DNA of 59,556 bases from an uncultured Spartobacteria bacterium (GTDB lineage Bacteria > Verrucomicrobiota > Verrucomicrobiia > Chthoniobacterales > Chthoniobacteraceae), in the NCBI GenBank assembly GCA_903901425.1, contig CAIURC010000154.1:1-59556 (forward strand). Reading direction: 5' to 3'. The notes under the pieces are model-generated. The model was not told the DNA's origin. It saw only the letters and a list, made by a program, of their open reading frames with translations, and did not search any database. The position numbers were made by a program, and so were the translations under genes. Positions 35,028 to 43,404 of this stretch are shown here, piece after piece. The number at the start of each line of letters is the position of its first letter. Within the stretch, counting starts at the first letter, position 1.

Positions 35028-35881
35028 ACCTCTCTTCGCTTCTCCTCAACCACTGGCGCGACCTTCTGGAAATCCTCATCCTCTGGTTCGCCATCTACAA
35101 CGCCTGGCTCTTTTTCCGGGGCACCCCAGGCGCCAAGGTGCTCACAGGCCTCTCCGTCGTCCTCCTCCTCATCGCCCTGTTCTCGGAAATCTTCGATCTC
35201 CCCGAAATCAGCTGGCTTTTCCGGAACCTGATCACGTTCCTCGCCTTCGCTCTGGTCGTCATCTTCCAACCCGAGTTGCGCCGCGCACTGGCCGCCCTCG
35301 GCAGCAACCGGCTGTTCTCCGCCGGCCCGCAAAGCCGCGAAGCCATCGAGATCCTCTCAGAAACCGCGTTCGAACTCGCCAACCGCCAACTCGGCGCACT
35401 CCTCGCCATCGAACGCGATGCCAGCCTCGAGTCTTTCGCCGAATCCGGCGTCCCCATCGACTGCGCTCTCTCCCCCGAACTGGCTGTCAGCATCTTCTTT
35501 CCCAAAACCCCGCTCCACGATGGAGGCCTGATTCTCCGCGACACCAGAATCCTCGCTGCCGCCTGTGTTTTTCCCATCAGCCAACGCGTCGACATCGATC
35601 GCACCCTCGGAACCCGCCATCGCGCAGCACTCGGACTCACCGAGGAATCCGATGCCGTGGTCATCGTGGTCAGTGAAGAAACCGGCATCGTCTCCGTCTG
35701 CCACCGCGGACTGATCGAACGCCACTTCGATCCCGAACGCCTCAAAAAACGCCTGAGCGAACTCCTCCAAAAAAATGAACCTGCTCCAACGCCTCCTGCT
35801 TCAGCACTGGCTGGCAAAAATCGCCTCCCTCGTCCTGGCCATCTCCCTGTGGGCAGTCATCAAGAAGAGCATACAGAATAG
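35024..35881 (+). CDS. cdaA: Diadenylate cyclase CdaA, C-terminus out of register
   Basis: CdaA makes c-di-AMP from two ATP at the membrane. The 285-codon frame starts with three hydrophobic segments (about 13-30, 35-55, 62-80), then the DAC domain with LANRQLGALLAIER, the motif HDGG (166-168 is DGG, where DGA is usual) and RHR (198-200). The frame reads CAA AAA AAT GAA through a run of seven A at 35769-35775. The last 34 residues after it (EPAPTPP onward) do not look like a CdaA tail and are an out-of-frame reading of the next ORF. With one more A, the gene would end KK-TGA at codon 252, overlapping the next ATG as ATGA. So either an indel, a sequencing error or a programmed shift is likely. 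Confidence 0.92.
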   Translation: MNLSSLLLNHWRDLLEILILWFAIYNAWLFFRGTPGAKVLTGLSVVLLLIALFSEIFDLPEISWLFRNLITFLAFALVVIFQPELRRALAALGSNRLFSAGPQSREAIEILSETAFELANRQLGALLAIERDASLESFAESGVPIDCALSPELAVSIFFPKTPLHDGGLILRDTRILAAACVFPISQRVDIDRTLGTRHRAALGLTEESDAVVIVVSEETGIVSVCHRGLIERHFDPERLKKRLSELLQKNEPAPTPPASALAGKNRLPRPGHLPVGSHQEEHTE

Positions 35882-35951
35882 CTCCGCTCCCGCCAAGGCA
35901 CGCCTCGAAGCGGAACGGAAATTTCAGTTCCGCACCCCGCCCACCCCTTGA
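35775..35951 (+). CDS. Small YbbR/CdaR-like membrane protein
   Basis: ATG 35775 opens a 58-codon frame. The product has an N-terminal hydrophobic helix of QHWLAKIASLVLAISLWAVIKK type, which closely resembles the membrane anchor of YbbR/CdaR proteins, the regulators normally encoded right after cdaA. Instead of YbbR repeats it has about 25 polar residues ending RTPPTP. It overlaps the annotated cdaA frame by 107 bp in another register. The position after cdaA and the YbbR-like anchor make it a real gene, probably a short CdaA partner; truncation of a longer ancestor is the alternative. Confidence 0.7.
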   Translation: MNLLQRLLLQHWLAKIASLVLAISLWAVIKKSIQNSSAPAKARLEAERKFQFRTPPTP

Positions 35952-35961
35952 CTTAACGCCA

Positions 35962-35977
35962 CTCATTTGCAAATAAG
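35962..35977. promoter_or_regulatory. Candidate Zur/Fur-family operator
   Basis: ATTTGCAAAT (35965-35974) is a perfect 10-bp palindrome, extended with one mismatched pair to 16 bp (CTCATTTGCAAATAAG). It lies immediately upstream of a His-rich small protein and a ZnuD-like receptor gene, and 5 bp before a GTG start. An AT-rich palindrome in such G+C-rich sequence fits an operator for a metal-responsive regulator of the Fur/Zur family. The regulator identity is inference from the genes controlled. Confidence 0.55.
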
Positions 35978-35981
35978 GGGC

Positions 35982-36281
35982 GTGCGCCGGCTTTTCCTCT
36001 CTCTTTTCGTTCTCCTGTTCCTCGGGAACGCTGCCGCATCTGTTTCCCCTGATTTCCACCACTGGCTTCACGGGGAGGAAGCTGAGCACTCCGAAGACGG
36101 CTGTTTCATTGATTCGCTCGCCTCGGGGTGCGTCTCTGCGGAAACAGGCCCCACCCCTCCCATAGTCCAGTCGCCAGAGCATCTCGGACAGATCGAAGTT
36201 CTTCCACCGAACCAGAATGCGTACCGGCTTTTGACGCACCATGGGACTTGGGAGAACGCACCTCCCGCAGTCCTGAGTTGA
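35982..36281 (+). CDS. Small secreted His-rich protein, possible zinc-binding
   Basis: Starting at GTG 35982 the 99-residue product has a signal peptide (RRLFLSLFVLLFLGNAAA-SVS). The mature part starts PDFHHWLHGEEAEHSEDGC, with four His, several acidic residues and two Cys (the second in SGC) that could hold a metal. A TTG start at 35967 is possible but would fall in the palindromic operator. Similar short His/Cys proteins are often found in front of TonB receptors. It lies 119 bp upstream of the ZnuD-like receptor and probably shares its transcript. I do not recognise a named family. Confidence 0.65.
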   Translation: MRRLFLSLFVLLFLGNAAASVSPDFHHWLHGEEAEHSEDGCFIDSLASGCVSAETGPTPPIVQSPEHLGQIEVLPPNQNAYRLLTHHGTWENAPPAVLS

Positions 36282-36400
36282 CCGCACCGCCGCGCCCCTG
36301 CCCCGTGCAGGGCGCACTTCGTTTGTTTTCGGATCCCGAAAACGTTCCTCCCAGAGGGCCGGCCTCATCGAGCCGCCCAAACTCAAGACCATCTGCACCC

Positions 36401-38476
36401 ATGAAACCCATTCTTTCTGCCTCCATTGCCGTATTGATTCCTTCACTCGCATTCTCCGCGCAGCCGGCTCCTACTCCCGGCTCCGCACCATCCGAAGCCT
36501 CCACCACCCAAACCCTGCCGGACACCGTGGTGTCCAGCACCCCCTTGGGCCGTACCCTGTTTGAACAGGTCCAGCCGGTGTCTGTGATTACCGGGGAAAA
36601 ACTCCCACTCCTGCTCCAGCCCACGCTGGGTGACACGCTTTCGGGCATTCCGGGGGTGAGTTCCTCTTCCTTCGGACCGGCGGCAAGCCGGCCCGTCATC
36701 CGCGGTCTGGACGCGGACCGGGTCCGGATTCTCCAAAACGGCAGCAACACGATTGATGCATCTTCCACCAGCCCGGACCATGCGGTGAGCTACGACCCGG
36801 TCTCGGCGCAGTCGATTGAGGTGGTGCGCGGTCCGGCCACTCTTCTCTATGGTCCGAACGCCATTGGCGGCGTGGTGAACGTTCTGGACAACCGAATCCC
36901 GGAGGACCCGATCCTGACTCCCATCCGGGGCAGCCTCAGCGGCCGGTACGGCTCCATCAACTCCGAGCAGGGCGGAAACTTCATCCTCGAAGGAGGCGCC
37001 TCCGGTTTCAACTGGCATCTCGAGGGATACAAACGCGCCACTGATGATCTTCACATTCCCGGGTTTGCCCGCTCCGCCCGTCTCCGGGCACGCGCCCCAC
37101 TTGAAGCCGGTGAATCCGAAGCCCGCGACGTCCTTCCCAACAGCAATCTCCGCACCGAAGGCCTTCTGGGAGGCGCCTCCTACACCTGGGACGAAGGCTA
37201 CTTCGGCCTTGCTTACTCGGGATTCCATTCCAACTACGGAGCCGTCGCAGAGAAGGATGTCACCATCGACCTTGAGCAACGCCGGTGGGATTTTCGCGGC
37301 GCATTCCTCGATCCGATCCCCGGCATCCACAAGATCAAGTACACGGTCGGCATCTCCGATTATCAGCACACCGAGTTCGAACAGACGCTCGTGGGAACCG
37401 TGTTTGAAAACGAGGGGTACGATGCCCGCTTGGAAATCACCCATGAACCCATCGGCCGCCTCGAGGGCACCTTCGGGTTCCAGTCCGAAAGAAGCAATCT
37501 CTCTGCAATCGGCGACGAAGCGTTCCTGCCTGCCGTTGAAACCCGGGTCCAGTCCGCGTTTGTGTTCGAGGAACTCCCCCTTGAACCCTTCCGGTTCCAG
37601 TTCGGACTCCGGTACGACCATGCCGAGGTGGAGTCTGACTCCAGCCCAACCTTCGGGCCAGGCAGTGCGCGCGACTTCGACAACCTTTCAGGCTCCCTAG
37701 GCGCACTCTTCACGCCCGTTCAGGGCTATGTGCTGGCACTCAACACGGCTCTCACCCAGCGCGCCCCCACCTATCAGGAACTCTTCGCAAACGGCCCGCA
37801 CATCGCCACTGGCTCGTTTGAAGTCGGCGACCCGCTCTTGGATCCCGAAAAATGCCTGAGCTTTGACCTTTCACTCCGCAAAAAAACGGGCTGGGTCACC
37901 GGTTCCGTTGGCGGTTTCATGAACTACTTCAAAGACTTTGTGGGAATGTTCCCCACAGGCGCATTCTCTGACGACGAGGAGGAACCGCTGCCGGTCTACC
38001 AGTTCCGTTCCACCGACGCCCGTTTTGTCGGCGGCGAAGCCGAAGCCACCATCCACCTGCTCCAACCCGTCACGGATTCCCCGGATCAACCCGCTCAAAT
38101 CCTTGATCTTGAACTCAAAGCCGACTACGTGCACGCCACGGATGCTGACGACAGCCGGCCCCTTCCGAGGATCCCGCCTTTCCGCTCCTCAGCCGGGCTG
38201 GTCTACCAGAATAAAGGATTCCGGATCGGCGTGGAGGGACAGTATTCAGCCCGCCAGAACCGCACGACCGAGGAGGAACTGCCCACCGACAGTTTCTTCC
38301 TGGTCAATGCGCACATGAGCTACCGGATTCCGCTGGGCGCAAACACCCAGGCGGATTTCTTCGTCAAAGGCGTGAACCTGGCCAACCAAGAGGCGCGGCT
38401 CCATACCTCCCTACTCAAGGACATCGCCCCGATGGGCGGGCGCGGCGTCCTCTGCGGGGTGAAATTCTCCTTCTAA
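36401..38476 (+). CDS. TonB-dependent outer-membrane receptor, ZnuD-like
   Basis: The 691-residue product has a signal peptide (MKPILSASIAVLIPSLAFSA), a TonB-box-like LPDTVVSSTP (about 39), a plug domain (GDTLSGIPGVSSSSFGPAASRPVIRGL, quoted in part, about 75-100) and a beta-barrel to an aromatic C-terminus (VKFSF). Plug features such as RPVIRGLDADRVRILQNG, STSPDHAV and IEVVRGPATLLYGPNAIGGVVNV follow the ZnuD zinc receptor subgroup (SPDHA, alanine-rich RG), as does DARLEITHEPIGRLEG later. It likely imports zinc or a related metal through TonB. The small His-rich gene upstream and the palindromic operator support metal-repressed expression. Confidence 0.88.
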   Translation: MKPILSASIAVLIPSLAFSAQPAPTPGSAPSEASTTQTLPDTVVSSTPLGRTLFEQVQPVSVITGEKLPLLLQPTLGDTLSGIPGVSSSSFGPAASRPVIRGLDADRVRILQNGSNTIDASSTSPDHAVSYDPVSAQSIEVVRGPATLLYGPNAIGGVVNVLDNRIPEDPILTPIRGSLSGRYGSINSEQGGNFILEGGASGFNWHLEGYKRATDDLHIPGFARSARLRARAPLEAGESEARDVLPNSNLRTEGLLGGASYTWDEGYFGLAYSGFHSNYGAVAEKDVTIDLEQRRWDFRGAFLDPIPGIHKIKYTVGISDYQHTEFEQTLVGTVFENEGYDARLEITHEPIGRLEGTFGFQSERSNLSAIGDEAFLPAVETRVQSAFVFEELPLEPFRFQFGLRYDHAEVESDSSPTFGPGSARDFDNLSGSLGALFTPVQGYVLALNTALTQRAPTYQELFANGPHIATGSFEVGDPLLDPEKCLSFDLSLRKKTGWVTGSVGGFMNYFKDFVGMFPTGAFSDDEEEPLPVYQFRSTDARFVGGEAEATIHLLQPVTDSPDQPAQILDLELKADYVHATDADDSRPLPRIPPFRSSAGLVYQNKGFRIGVEGQYSARQNRTTEEELPTDSFFLVNAHMSYRIPLGANTQADFFVKGVNLANQEARLHTSLLKDIAPMGGRGVLCGVKFSF

Positions 38477-38494
38477 TCCCGCCGCACCTTCCAC

Positions 38495-38541
38495 AAGGGC
38501 CTGTTCGGAACCTCACGGTCTCTGGACAGGCCCTTCTTTTT
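38495..38541 (+). terminator. Intrinsic terminator after the TonB receptor
   Basis: AAGGGCCTGT (38495-38504) pairs perfectly with ACAGGCCCTT (38526-38535), with two more possible pairs inside, a 17-nt loop and a T-rich tail TTTTT to 38541. It sits 18 bp past the receptor stop and overlaps the 3' end of the convergent membrane-protein gene, so the hairpin is part of that gene's coding sequence. Confidence 0.8.
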
Positions 38542-38986
38542 GAGTTTCCGGGCCCGAGACAGCCCGTTTCCTGGCAACCCTCCAGCGCGTGCACTCGCTG
38601 ATCCCCATCAAAACGAGGCCGGGCCCGAGGTGGTAGAGCCCATTCATCCTGGGCGCAGGCACCGAGCGCAACCGGCCGGGATAAGCGTCTATCACCAGGA
38701 TCAACACACCCCCCACGCAAAAAACACCGCCCAAACCCAAAAACGCCTCGCGCCACGTCCTTTCACGCCAAAACCATCCCCCCCGAATGAACCTCCGGAT
38801 CAGGGGGACCGTCATGACCGCAAACAGCAAAAACAAGGAGCCCCATATCGCCCAAAAAACCCAGTTATTTGCAAAAATCCGAATCCCCGCGGGGACCAGC
38901 ACCAGCATCAGCGCCGTGACAAAAAACGTCACCGCACAGCCACCCAGCAGCCGCGCGCCGTCTGAAAATTTCAAGCGCTCCTGCAA
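38513..38986 (-). CDS. Hypothetical integral membrane protein
   Basis: The 157-residue product has about four hydrophobic segments (roughly 14-38, 42-62, 83-103 and 116-128) and basic loops (RRFIRGGWFWRERTWRE). It ends with a polar tail ARKRAVSGPETQKEG. No motif is recognised. The stop codon lies inside the terminator hairpin of the convergent receptor gene. Confidence 0.7.
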   Translation of the reverse strand: MQERLKFSDGARLLGGCAVTFFVTALMLVLVPAGIRIFANNWVFWAIWGSLFLLFAVMTVPLIRRFIRGGWFWRERTWREAFLGLGGVFCVGGVLILVIDAYPGRLRSVPAPRMNGLYHLGPGLVLMGISECTRWRVARKRAVSGPETQKEGPVQRP

Positions 38987-39075
38987 TTCCGTAGATCGCC
39001 GTTCAACTCCGAGTTAGGACACCGCATCAATCCAAACCCCGTACTCCGCCAAACATCCCACGGCACGGGACTGGT

Positions 39076-40485
39076 TCATGCAAAGATCTCCCGGACAACG
39101 CGCCCCTCCACGTCGGTGAGCCGGAAATCGCGGCCCGCATACCGGTAGGTGAGCTTTTCGTGGTCGATCCCGAGCAGGTGAAGGAGGGTGGCGTGGAGGT
39201 CGTGCACATGGATTTTGTTTTCCTGGGCGAAATAGCCGTACTCGTCGGTGGCACCATAGGCGAGGCCGCCCCGGACGCCCCCTCCCGCCAGCCAAATGGT
39301 GAACCCGTGCGGGTTGTGGTCGCGCCCGTCGCCGCCTTGGGCGGTGGGAGTCCGTCCGAATTCGCCGCCCCAGAGAACAAGGGTATCGTTGAGGAGACCA
39401 CGGGCCTTGAGGTCCTGGAGGAACCCGGCGATCGGACGGTCCACCTCGAGGGCGTTCTTGGTGTGGCCTTTGAACAGGCTTCCGTGCTGGTCCCACTGCA
39501 CCTCGCCGTCGCTGTGCGTGACCTGCACAAACCGGACTCCGCGCTCCAGAAACCTGCGGGCCATGAGGCACTGCCGACCGAAGTTGGCCGTAACCGGGTT
39601 ATCCATTCCATACAACGCACGGGTGGCGTCCGTCTCACCTGAAAGATCCTGAGCCTCGGGCATTGTGGCCTGCATCCTGTAGGCCAGTTCAAACGACTGG
39701 ATCCGGCCCTCCAGCGCGGCATCAGCACCCGCCTGAGCCAAGTATTCGCGGTTGGCCTCGGCAAGGAAATCCAGTTGCTGACGCTGAACCGCTGGGCCAT
39801 GAACCGGGTTGCGGATATGCCGCACAGCAGCCGTTTCGGACGGCACGCTGGCATTGCCAATCGGCGTCCCCTGGCAGTAGGCGGGCAGAAACGCGGCCCC
39901 CCAGTTGTTGACGCCTCCATGCGCGAACGTGGGGCAGATCGTGACGAACCCGGGCAGGTTTTCGTTTTCGCTGCCGAGACCGTACATCAGCCAGGAGCCA
40001 AGGCTCGGGCGCACCTGCGTGTCGCTGCCAGTGTGCAGCTTGAGACAGGCCCCCCCATGCGCCGGGTTGGTGCCGTGCACCGACCGCAGGATGCAGAGGT
40101 CGTCCACGTGCCGGGCAACGTGCGGGAAAAGCTCGCTCACCGGGAGGCCACTCTGACCGTACGGCCGGAAGGTCCATGGCGACTTCAACAGCTTGCCCGT
40201 CTCGGCAAACTTCACCCGGGGCTGCTTGAACGGATACGGCTTCCCGTCGTCCCGCTGCAGAAGCGGTTTGGGGTCAAACGTGTCTACATGGCTCGGCCCG
40301 CCTTTCATGAACAGAAATACCATCCGCTTCGCGCGCGCCGGAAAATGCGGCACCCTTGCCGTCAGAGGATTCGACGCCGCGGTGTCCGCCGAAAGAAGCG
40401 ACTGCAGGGCGAGATAACCAAATCCCACAGCGCTCTGGCGGAGAAGGGTCCGCCGGCTGACCGGTTCTCTCAAAATGGGATTCAT
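39076..40485 (-). CDS. DUF1501 (sulfatase-fold) protein
   Basis: The 469-residue protein is a DUF1501 member, an alkaline-phosphatase-like fold abundant in Planctomycetes and Verrucomicrobia. It starts [19 protein letters not shown], a Tat-like signal (RR plus hydrophobic segment), and contains [16 protein letters not shown] (about 54-69), [10 protein letters not shown] (about 370), [15 protein letters not shown] and [32 protein letters not shown]. Function is unproved but it nearly always sits with a PSD1 protein, as here: its ATG overlaps the PSD1 stop as ATGA. A second member begins off the right end of the window. Confidence 0.92.
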   Translation of the reverse strand: MNPILREPVSRRTLLRQSAVGFGYLALQSLLSADTAASNPLTARVPHFPARAKRMVFLFMKGGPSHVDTFDPKPLLQRDDGKPYPFKQPRVKFAETGKLLKSPWTFRPYGQSGLPVSELFPHVARHVDDLCILRSVHGTNPAHGGACLKLHTGSDTQVRPSLGSWLMYGLGSENENLPGFVTICPTFAHGGVNNWGAAFLPAYCQGTPIGNASVPSETAAVRHIRNPVHGPAVQRQQLDFLAEANREYLAQAGADAALEGRIQSFELAYRMQATMPEAQDLSGETDATRALYGMDNPVTANFGRQCLMARRFLERGVRFVQVTHSDGEVQWDQHGSLFKGHTKNALEVDRPIAGFLQDLKARGLLNDTLVLWGGEFGRTPTAQGGDGRDHNPHGFTIWLAGGGVRGGLAYGATDEYGYFAQENKIHVHDLHATLLHLLGIDHEKLTYRYAGRDFRLTDVEGRVVREIFA

Positions 40486-43181
40486 CGGAGGTAAATAAAC
40501 TCGTTGGCCGCAAACAGAGTCTGGCAGAGCTGGGCCCAGGCGCGTCCCGGGTTTTCGCCGGCGCGAAATTTCTCCAGAAGTACGAGTGCGCGGCGCTGCT
40601 CGCGGTCGTCCGGGCTGCGCGCGTAAAGGAGTTGATAGGCGCGCGTAACCCGCTCGGTATCGTTGGAGAGCATCGCGAGGCGCGCAGCGAGCCGTTCGCT
40701 GGATTGGAGGACAACGGGGGCATTGAGGAGAATGAGGGCCTGCGGGGCGACCACGGTGCTGTTCCGGCTGCCCGTGGGCGTGGAGGGGTCCGGGTAATCA
40801 AACTGCTCGAAGACGTCGTGGAGATTGTTCCGGATGATCGGGAGATAAAGGGCGCGTCGGGTGCTCTCGTACGTCGTTGCATCCCGGCTGGTGTGGTTGA
40901 ACACAAACTCCTTGTCCCGCAGCGCAATCGTCTTTCCGCCCATGGCGGTGTCTAGCGCACCACTCACAAAAACCATGGCGTCCCGGATCTGTTCCGCTTC
41001 AAGGCGCTGGATGTTGGCCCGCCACAAAAACCGGTTGTCCGGATCCACCAAAGCCGGATCGGCCGCACCCGGGGTGCTCGACGCCGGGCGCGTGGACTGC
41101 TGGTACACCGCGGTCTTCAGGATCAGACGGTGCATGTCCTTCACTGACCAACCACTTTCCACAAAAGTGCGGGCCAGCCAGTCCAACAGCTCGGGATGCG
41201 ATGGACGGTCTCCCTTTTCCCCAAAGTTGTCCGGAGTCGATACCAGCCCCTGGCCAAAATGCCAGCGCCACAGCCGGTTCACAAAAACGCGCGCCGTGAG
41301 CGGGTGTTCTCCGCTGGCCAGCCACCGGGCAAACTCAAGTCGGCCGCTCTGTTTCACGGGCAGGATTGGATGCACCCGACTGGTGCGCATCACCTCCGGA
41401 AAACCCCGTTCCACTGGTTTCCCAAGCGTCAGATGACTCCCCCGGATGTGCACCGGAAGGGTCCGGGTCACGGTGCCATCGGCGACCCCCATGATCGCCG
41501 GCAATTCAGGCTGCTTCGCCTCCAGCGCCTCCACATCCTTGTTCATCGCCGACAACCGCGCCAGCGTATCGGCGTCGAGCACATCGGCGTCCCGGGCCAG
41601 CAACGCCAGAAAACCTTTTGCATCCGTGAGCGCCTCATAGGCCGCACCCTTCTTCGATTCCAGTGCCGAGGCGAACAGCGGCCGGTAATGCGCCCAGACC
41701 GCCTCCGCGTCCTCGTCCGCCGCAAACATCTCCCAGTCTGAAAACACCGCCGGAACTGGCTTTCGGTCAAGATACCGCCGGCACGCCAGCAGAATTCCGG
41801 CGTTCAAGGAGCGTCCGTCTGCCGCAGGCTTGGCATCGGCCAACTCGGCTGAAGGAGAAAGCAGAACCGCAGCCGCGAGGTAATCCGCGGCACGCCGCTG
41901 AGCCTCCGCGCGCACCGCTGCGCGCGCCTTGGAGACAAACGCAGCGACCTCCGCCTTTTTCGCCTTGGTCCCGACCTCGTGCGCCTTCTTTTCCTCGATC
42001 TGCCGGGCTGTGGCCAGGGAGTGCTCGTTCCAGAACTTGATCGCCCCCTTTTTCTCCGTGGACAGACTCCGGGTGCCTCGGAAAATCGCGGCGAGCCCGT
42101 AGTAATCTTCCTGGGTCAGCGGATCGAACTTGTGGTCATGGCAGCGGACACAGCCAAGGGTCATGCCCATGAACGCCTTGCCGAGGGTGTCCAGTTGTTC
42201 ATCGATGATGTCCATCTCGAGCTTCTGCAGGTCGGGCTCCGCGAGCACCTTTGCTCCCAGCAACAGAAAACCCGTGCCGGTGATCGCCTCCTCGCTCCGC
42301 GGCAGCAGGTCCCCTGCAACCTGCTCCACCAGAAACTGGTCGAACGGCTTGTCGGTGTTGAAGGCGTTCACCACGTAGTCCCGATACCGCCAGGCGTTGC
42401 CGTACGCCAAGTTCTCATCCATCCCGTTCGAGTCGGCGTACCGGGCCACGTCCAGCCAGTGCCGCCCCCAGCGCTCCCCGTACCGTGGCGAAGCCAAGAG
42501 CCGTTCCACCACCCGCTCAAATGCACCCGGTTCCGTGTCCGCCACAAACGCGTCCACCTCCTCCGGCGCCGGTGGCAGACCGGTCAAATCGTAGGTCGCA
42601 CGGCGGATCAACGTCCGCCGGTCCGCCAGCGGCGCGGGCGCCAACCCTTTGGACCGAAGCTTTTCCTGAATAAATGCGTCAATGGCGGTTGTCCCGGGGC
42701 CCGAAACAGGCGGTTCGACACGGGCCAGCGGTTTGAAACTCCAGAACTCGCGCCCGGCCTCCACGTTGATGGACCGCGCTGCGCGGGCCGGTGCCACAGG
42801 AGCCAAGCGCGGGTCTGGCGCCCCCTTTGTGATCCATGCCTCGAGGATCTGGATCTCGGCCTCGGGCAACCGCTGTTTTGGGGGCATCTGCAGGTCGTGA
42901 TTTTTGTAGCGGACCGCATCGATGAGCAGACTTTTTTCCGGGTCACCCGCAATGAGTGCCGGTCCGGAGTCGCCCCCCTGAAGTGTTGCATCGCGGGTGT
43001 CTAGCGCAAGGCCACCCTTGGTCTTCTTGGAGGCGCTGTGGCATTCGTAACAACGCTCCACAAGGACCGGCCGAACGTGTTTCTCAAAAAACTCGAGGCC
43101 GTCTTCTTCCCGGGCCAGCAAGGAACCTGCAGCCAACCACACTGCCAGAAAACCAGACAGGACTGGGGTTTTGACAAACAT
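40482..43181 (-). CDS. PSD1-type protein: cytochrome c, DUF1549 and DUF1553 domains
   Basis: The 899-residue protein has a signal peptide ([20 protein letters not shown]) and a planctomycete cytochrome-c-like domain with one haem motif CYECH (44-48) and the distal [11 protein letters not shown]1549 follows ([29 protein letters not shown] at about 257-275) with a further [12 protein letters not shown] region, and DUF1553 lies toward the C-terminus ([22 protein letters not shown]). The system is thought to work in extracellular polysaccharide or sulfated glycan breakdown, with DUF1501. The start ATG 43181 was chosen for the signal peptide. The gene is coupled to the DUF1501 gene by ATGA. Confidence 0.92.
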   Translation of the reverse strand: MFVKTPVLSGFLAVWLAAGSLLAREEDGLEFFEKHVRPVLVERCYECHSASKKTKGGLALDTRDATLQGGDSGPALIAGDPEKSLLIDAVRYKNHDLQMPPKQRLPEAEIQILEAWITKGAPDPRLAPVAPARAARSINVEAGREFWSFKPLARVEPPVSGPGTTAIDAFIQEKLRSKGLAPAPLADRRTLIRRATYDLTGLPPAPEEVDAFVADTEPGAFERVVERLLASPRYGERWGRHWLDVARYADSNGMDENLAYGNAWRYRDYVVNAFNTDKPFDQFLVEQVAGDLLPRSEEAITGTGFLLLGAKVLAEPDLQKLEMDIIDEQLDTLGKAFMGMTLGCVRCHDHKFDPLTQEDYYGLAAIFRGTRSLSTEKKGAIKFWNEHSLATARQIEEKKAHEVGTKAKKAEVAAFVSKARAAVRAEAQRRAADYLAAAVLLSPSAELADAKPAADGRSLNAGILLACRRYLDRKPVPAVFSDWEMFAADEDAEAVWAHYRPLFASALESKKGAAYEALTDAKGFLALLARDADVLDADTLARLSAMNKDVEALEAKQPELPAIMGVADGTVTRTLPVHIRGSHLTLGKPVERGFPEVMRTSRVHPILPVKQSGRLEFARWLASGEHPLTARVFVNRLWRWHFGQGLVSTPDNFGEKGDRPSHPELLDWLARTFVESGWSVKDMHRLILKTAVYQQSTRPASSTPGAADPALVDPDNRFLWRANIQRLEAEQIRDAMVFVSGALDTAMGGKTIALRDKEFVFNHTSRDATTYESTRRALYLPIIRNNLHDVFEQFDYPDPSTPTGSRNSTVVAPQALILLNAPVVLQSSERLAARLAMLSNDTERVTRAYQLLYARSPDDREQRRALVLLEKFRAGENPGRAWAQLCQTLFAANEFIYLR

Positions 43182-43404
43182 GGGGGAAACCTCGGAGGCG
43201 GTTTCCCAAGTGCGCCCACCTCGGATTTGATGCTGAGAATGGCAAATCCATCCGGTTTCGCCAAGCCAAAGCCAATGCCTGTCATTTCCGATGACAAACA
43301 CCCCACCCGGATGAACCCGGGGCAACAGCCATGCTGACCATCCGACGAATCAGAGAACCATTCGGAATTCCTCGCAGCCAAACCCCTGTGAGGCTTCCGG
43401 GATC

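Noticed and set aside
35967-35981. TTG start for the small His-rich protein
   Set aside because: The codon lies inside the perfect palindrome and would put the operator in the coding sequence; GTG 35982 gives a proper signal peptide.
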